Shown: piece by piece, positions 4,668 through 6,257 of the stretch
How positions within the stretch are numbered: position 1 is the first letter of the stretch
Layout: every line of letters begins with the position of its first letter
Translations under genes and position numbers: made by a program
Notes under the pieces: model-generated
What the model saw: the letters and a program-made list of their open reading frames with translations, nothing else
What the model was told of the DNA's origin: nothing
The model's database searches: none
Source: Halanaerobiaceae bacterium
GTDB lineage: Bacteria; Bacillota_F; Halanaerobiia; Halanaerobiales; CSSED10-376
DNA length: 6,257 bases
Assembly: GCA_003557445.1 (NCBI GenBank)
Contig: PWOK01000016.1
Coordinates: 1 to 6,257 of the forward strand
Direction of reading: 5' to 3'

Positions 4668-6209
4668 ATGCTGGCAAAAATTAATAGTGCTACAATAATG
4701 GGAGTAAAAGCGGTTTTAATTAATGTTGAAGTTGATTTATCAAGGGGTTTACCCTCTTTTGATATTGTAGGACTTGCTGATAAGGCAGTCAGGGAATCCA
4801 GAAAAAGAGTAAGGGCAGCTATAAGCAATACTGGTTTTGATTTTCCCATAAAAAGAATTACAATTAACCTGGCACCAGCTGATATTAAAAAAATAGGTCC
4901 TCATTTTGATCTGGCAATAGCTACAGGAATATTATCTGCATCAGGTTTTATCCGGCAAGTCGAACTTGATGATTATTTATTTGCAGGTGAATTATCACTT
5001 ACAGGAAAAATACGTAATATTAAAGGTGTTCTACCCATGGGTATTAAGTTAAAGGAAAAAGGATTAAAAGGAATGGTTGTACCATATGCAAATTATCAGG
5101 AGGCAAACCTGGTGGAAGGAATAAAAGTAATCCCTGTAAAAAAATTAGATGATGTCATAAAATATTTTAATTACCAGGAAAAACCTGAATATAGTGATTT
5201 ACATAAAAAAAATAAAAACAATGCCCAAAAAAAGAAGTATAAAATTGATTTTTCTGAAATAAAAGGACAATATGAAGCCAGAAGAGCATTAGAAGTTGCT
5301 GCAGCAGGCTCACACAATATTATGATGGTTGGACCTCCGGGGTCAGGTAAAACTATGCTTGCCAGACGCTTACCGACAATATTACCACCCTTAACTGAAA
5401 AAGAGGCACTTGAAATAACCAAAATATATAGTATAATGGGACTGTTTAATGTCAAAAATGGACTTATAAAAGAAAGGCCCTTTAGGGCCCCTCATCAAAC
5501 TATTACCAGAGCGGCATTGATAGGAGGTGGTCGTATTCCAGAGCCAGGTGAAGTAAGCCTGGCACATCATGGGACTTTGTTTCTTGATGAAATTTCTGAA
5601 TATCAAAGGGATGTTCTGGAATTATTAAGACAACCTTTAGAAGAAGGACAGGTAACTATTGTAAGAACAGAAATGAGTACCACTTTTCCCGCAAACTTTA
5701 TGCTGGTTTCAGCGATGAATCCCTGTCCCTGTGGGTATCTGGGAGATGAAAAACATGAATGTCACTGTACAGTTGCAAAAATAAATAATTACAGGAGCAA
5801 AATATCAGGTCCTCTGATGGATAGAATAGATATACATGTTGAAGTAGCAGCCCTGGATTCGGAAGAGATTCTTTCTGAAGCAAATGGTGAGAGATCTGAA
5901 AAAATCAGAAAAAGAGTTGTTGGGGCCCGTAAAATACAACTAAAAAGGTATTGTAACGAAAATATAAATAATAATTCTAAATTGAATGGTGAACTATTGC
6001 ATAAATATTGTAAAATTAATAATAAAAGTGAAAAAATATTAAAAAAAGCCATAGATAACCTTGGTTTTAGTGCCAGAGCCTATGATAGAATTTTAAGGCT
6101 TGCCAGAACAATCGCTGATCTTGAACAGAGCAGTAGAATTAAAACAGATCATATAACTGAAGCTATTCAATATAGAAGTCTGGACAGAAAAAATACGGCT
6201 TTAATCTAA
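4668..6209 (+). CDS. comM: YifB/ComM family Mg chelatase-like AAA+ ATPase
   Basis: ComM is a hexameric AAA+ helicase that promotes branch migration during natural transformation in gammaproteobacteria. The role of Firmicute YifB homologues is less clear. I choose ATG 4668 (513 aa), with AAAGGA at 4654-4659 and 8 nt spacing. It gives the conserved MLAKINSATIMGV start. The in-frame ATG at 4659 overlaps the Shine-Dalgarno site. The N-terminal Lon-protease-like domain covers about 1-170 (SRGLPSFDIVGL, INLAPADIKK). A Lys/Asn-rich linker follows at about 170-192. The Mg-chelatase AAA+ domain has Walker A GPPGSGKT (222-229), RPFRAPH (270-276) and Walker B TLFLDE (303-308). Next come the family's Cys cluster (Cys353, 355, 365, 367) and GPLMDRIDIHVEV (381-393). 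The C-terminal domain contains GFSARAYDRILRLARTIADL (466-485), a sensor-2-like region. Length and motifs are complete, so it should be an active ATPase. A dprA-like gene follows 24 nt later. Confidence 0.95.
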   Translation: MLAKINSATIMGVKAVLINVEVDLSRGLPSFDIVGLADKAVRESRKRVRAAISNTGFDFPIKRITINLAPADIKKIGPHFDLAIATGILSASGFIRQVELDDYLFAGELSLTGKIRNIKGVLPMGIKLKEKGLKGMVVPYANYQEANLVEGIKVIPVKKLDDVIKYFNYQEKPEYSDLHKKNKNNAQKKKYKIDFSEIKGQYEARRALEVAAAGSHNIMMVGPPGSGKTMLARRLPTILPPLTEKEALEITKIYSIMGLFNVKNGLIKERPFRAPHQTITRAALIGGGRIPEPGEVSLAHHGTLFLDEISEYQRDVLELLRQPLEEGQVTIVRTEMSTTFPANFMLVSAMNPCPCGYLGDEKHECHCTVAKINNYRSKISGPLMDRIDIHVEVAALDSEEILSEANGERSEKIRKRVVGARKIQLKRYCNENINNNSKLNGELLHKYCKINNKSEKILKKAIDNLGFSARAYDRILRLARTIADLEQSSRIKTDHITEAIQYRSLDRKNTALI

Positions 6210-6233
6210 ATAAGTACAGGGGGGTAATTAAAT

Positions 6234-6257
6234 ATGCAAAGGAAATACTGGCTGGCA
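6234..6257 (+). CDS. dprA: Start of a probable DprA (DNA processing protein), truncated by the window end
   Basis: Eight codons are visible, MQRKYWLA, from ATG 6234. A Shine-Dalgarno AGGGGGG (6218-6224) lies 9 nt upstream. DprA proteins often begin with a short polar stretch then YWLAL, and dprA commonly follows comM/yifB in Firmicutes. DprA loads RecA on incoming single-stranded DNA during transformation. Only eight residues support this, so gene order carries much of the weight. Confidence 0.55.

Noticed and set aside
4511..4849. 112 aa minus-strand ORF spanning the yraN-comM gap
   Set aside because: It reads through the terminator T-tract and the 5' end of comM. Its Phe/Lys runs come from the A/T tracts, and its N-terminal part is antisense to conserved comM codons.
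5475..5492. Inverted repeat GGCCCTTTAGGGCC in comM
   Set aside because: It encodes the conserved RPFRAPH motif of the AAA+ domain, so protein constraint explains it.
5718..5772. Four-cysteine cluster in ComM (residues 353-367) as a novel zinc site
   Set aside because: The CPCG and CxC residues are a usual feature of the YifB/ComM family, so they are not unusual here.

Overview
The window is a compact, almost entirely plus-strand block of housekeeping genes from a low-GC, lysine- and isoleucine-rich bacterium. The gene order (end of rimM, trmD, a SPOUT RNA methyltransferase, rplS, rbgA/ylqF, rnhB, queT, yraN, comM/yifB, start of a dprA-like gene) and the strong Shine-Dalgarno sites (AAAGGAGGTG, TGGAGGT, AGGAGGG) point to an anaerobic Firmicute. 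The low GC, the RNase HII N-terminal extension and the extra methyltransferase after trmD suggest something clostridial or Halanaerobiales-like, but the exact lineage is inference.

Bases 1-1376 are the tail of the ribosome maturation/tRNA modification operon: the last codons of a probable rimM, then trmD (m1G37 of tRNA), then a second SPOUT-fold methyltransferase of unknown target whose start overlaps the end of trmD. From about 1379 an extended -10 promoter drives rplS (L19). Its leader has an unusual layout: a very strong Shine-Dalgarno site lies 34 nt before the AUG, with a 6-bp hairpin in between. A strong intrinsic terminator follows rplS.

Only 19 nt after that terminator come rbgA (50S assembly GTPase) and rnhB (RNase HII), overlapping by ATGA. 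No promoter is visible for rbgA, so it probably depends on read-through or on a promoter I cannot recognise. Directly after rnhB lies a probable preQ1-I riboswitch with a small switchable hairpin, then queT (queuosine-precursor S component) and yraN (nuclease-fold protein). This pair is closed by a terminator with a ten-T tract. A separate candidate promoter precedes comM/yifB, which is followed by the first eight codons of a gene that looks like dprA.

Themes: ribosome production (RimM, L19, RbgA), anticodon-loop modification (TrmD at G37, QueT feeding Q34), and DNA maintenance or uptake (RNase HII, YraN, ComM, DprA). All large minus-strand ORFs are shadows of these genes. I see no mobile element, CRISPR array, tRNA or rRNA, and no clearly new system. 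The observations most worth a second look are regulatory: the preQ1 switch region with its AUG-UAA start-stop element, and the structured rplS ribosome binding region. No stretch over 300 bases lacks a gene.
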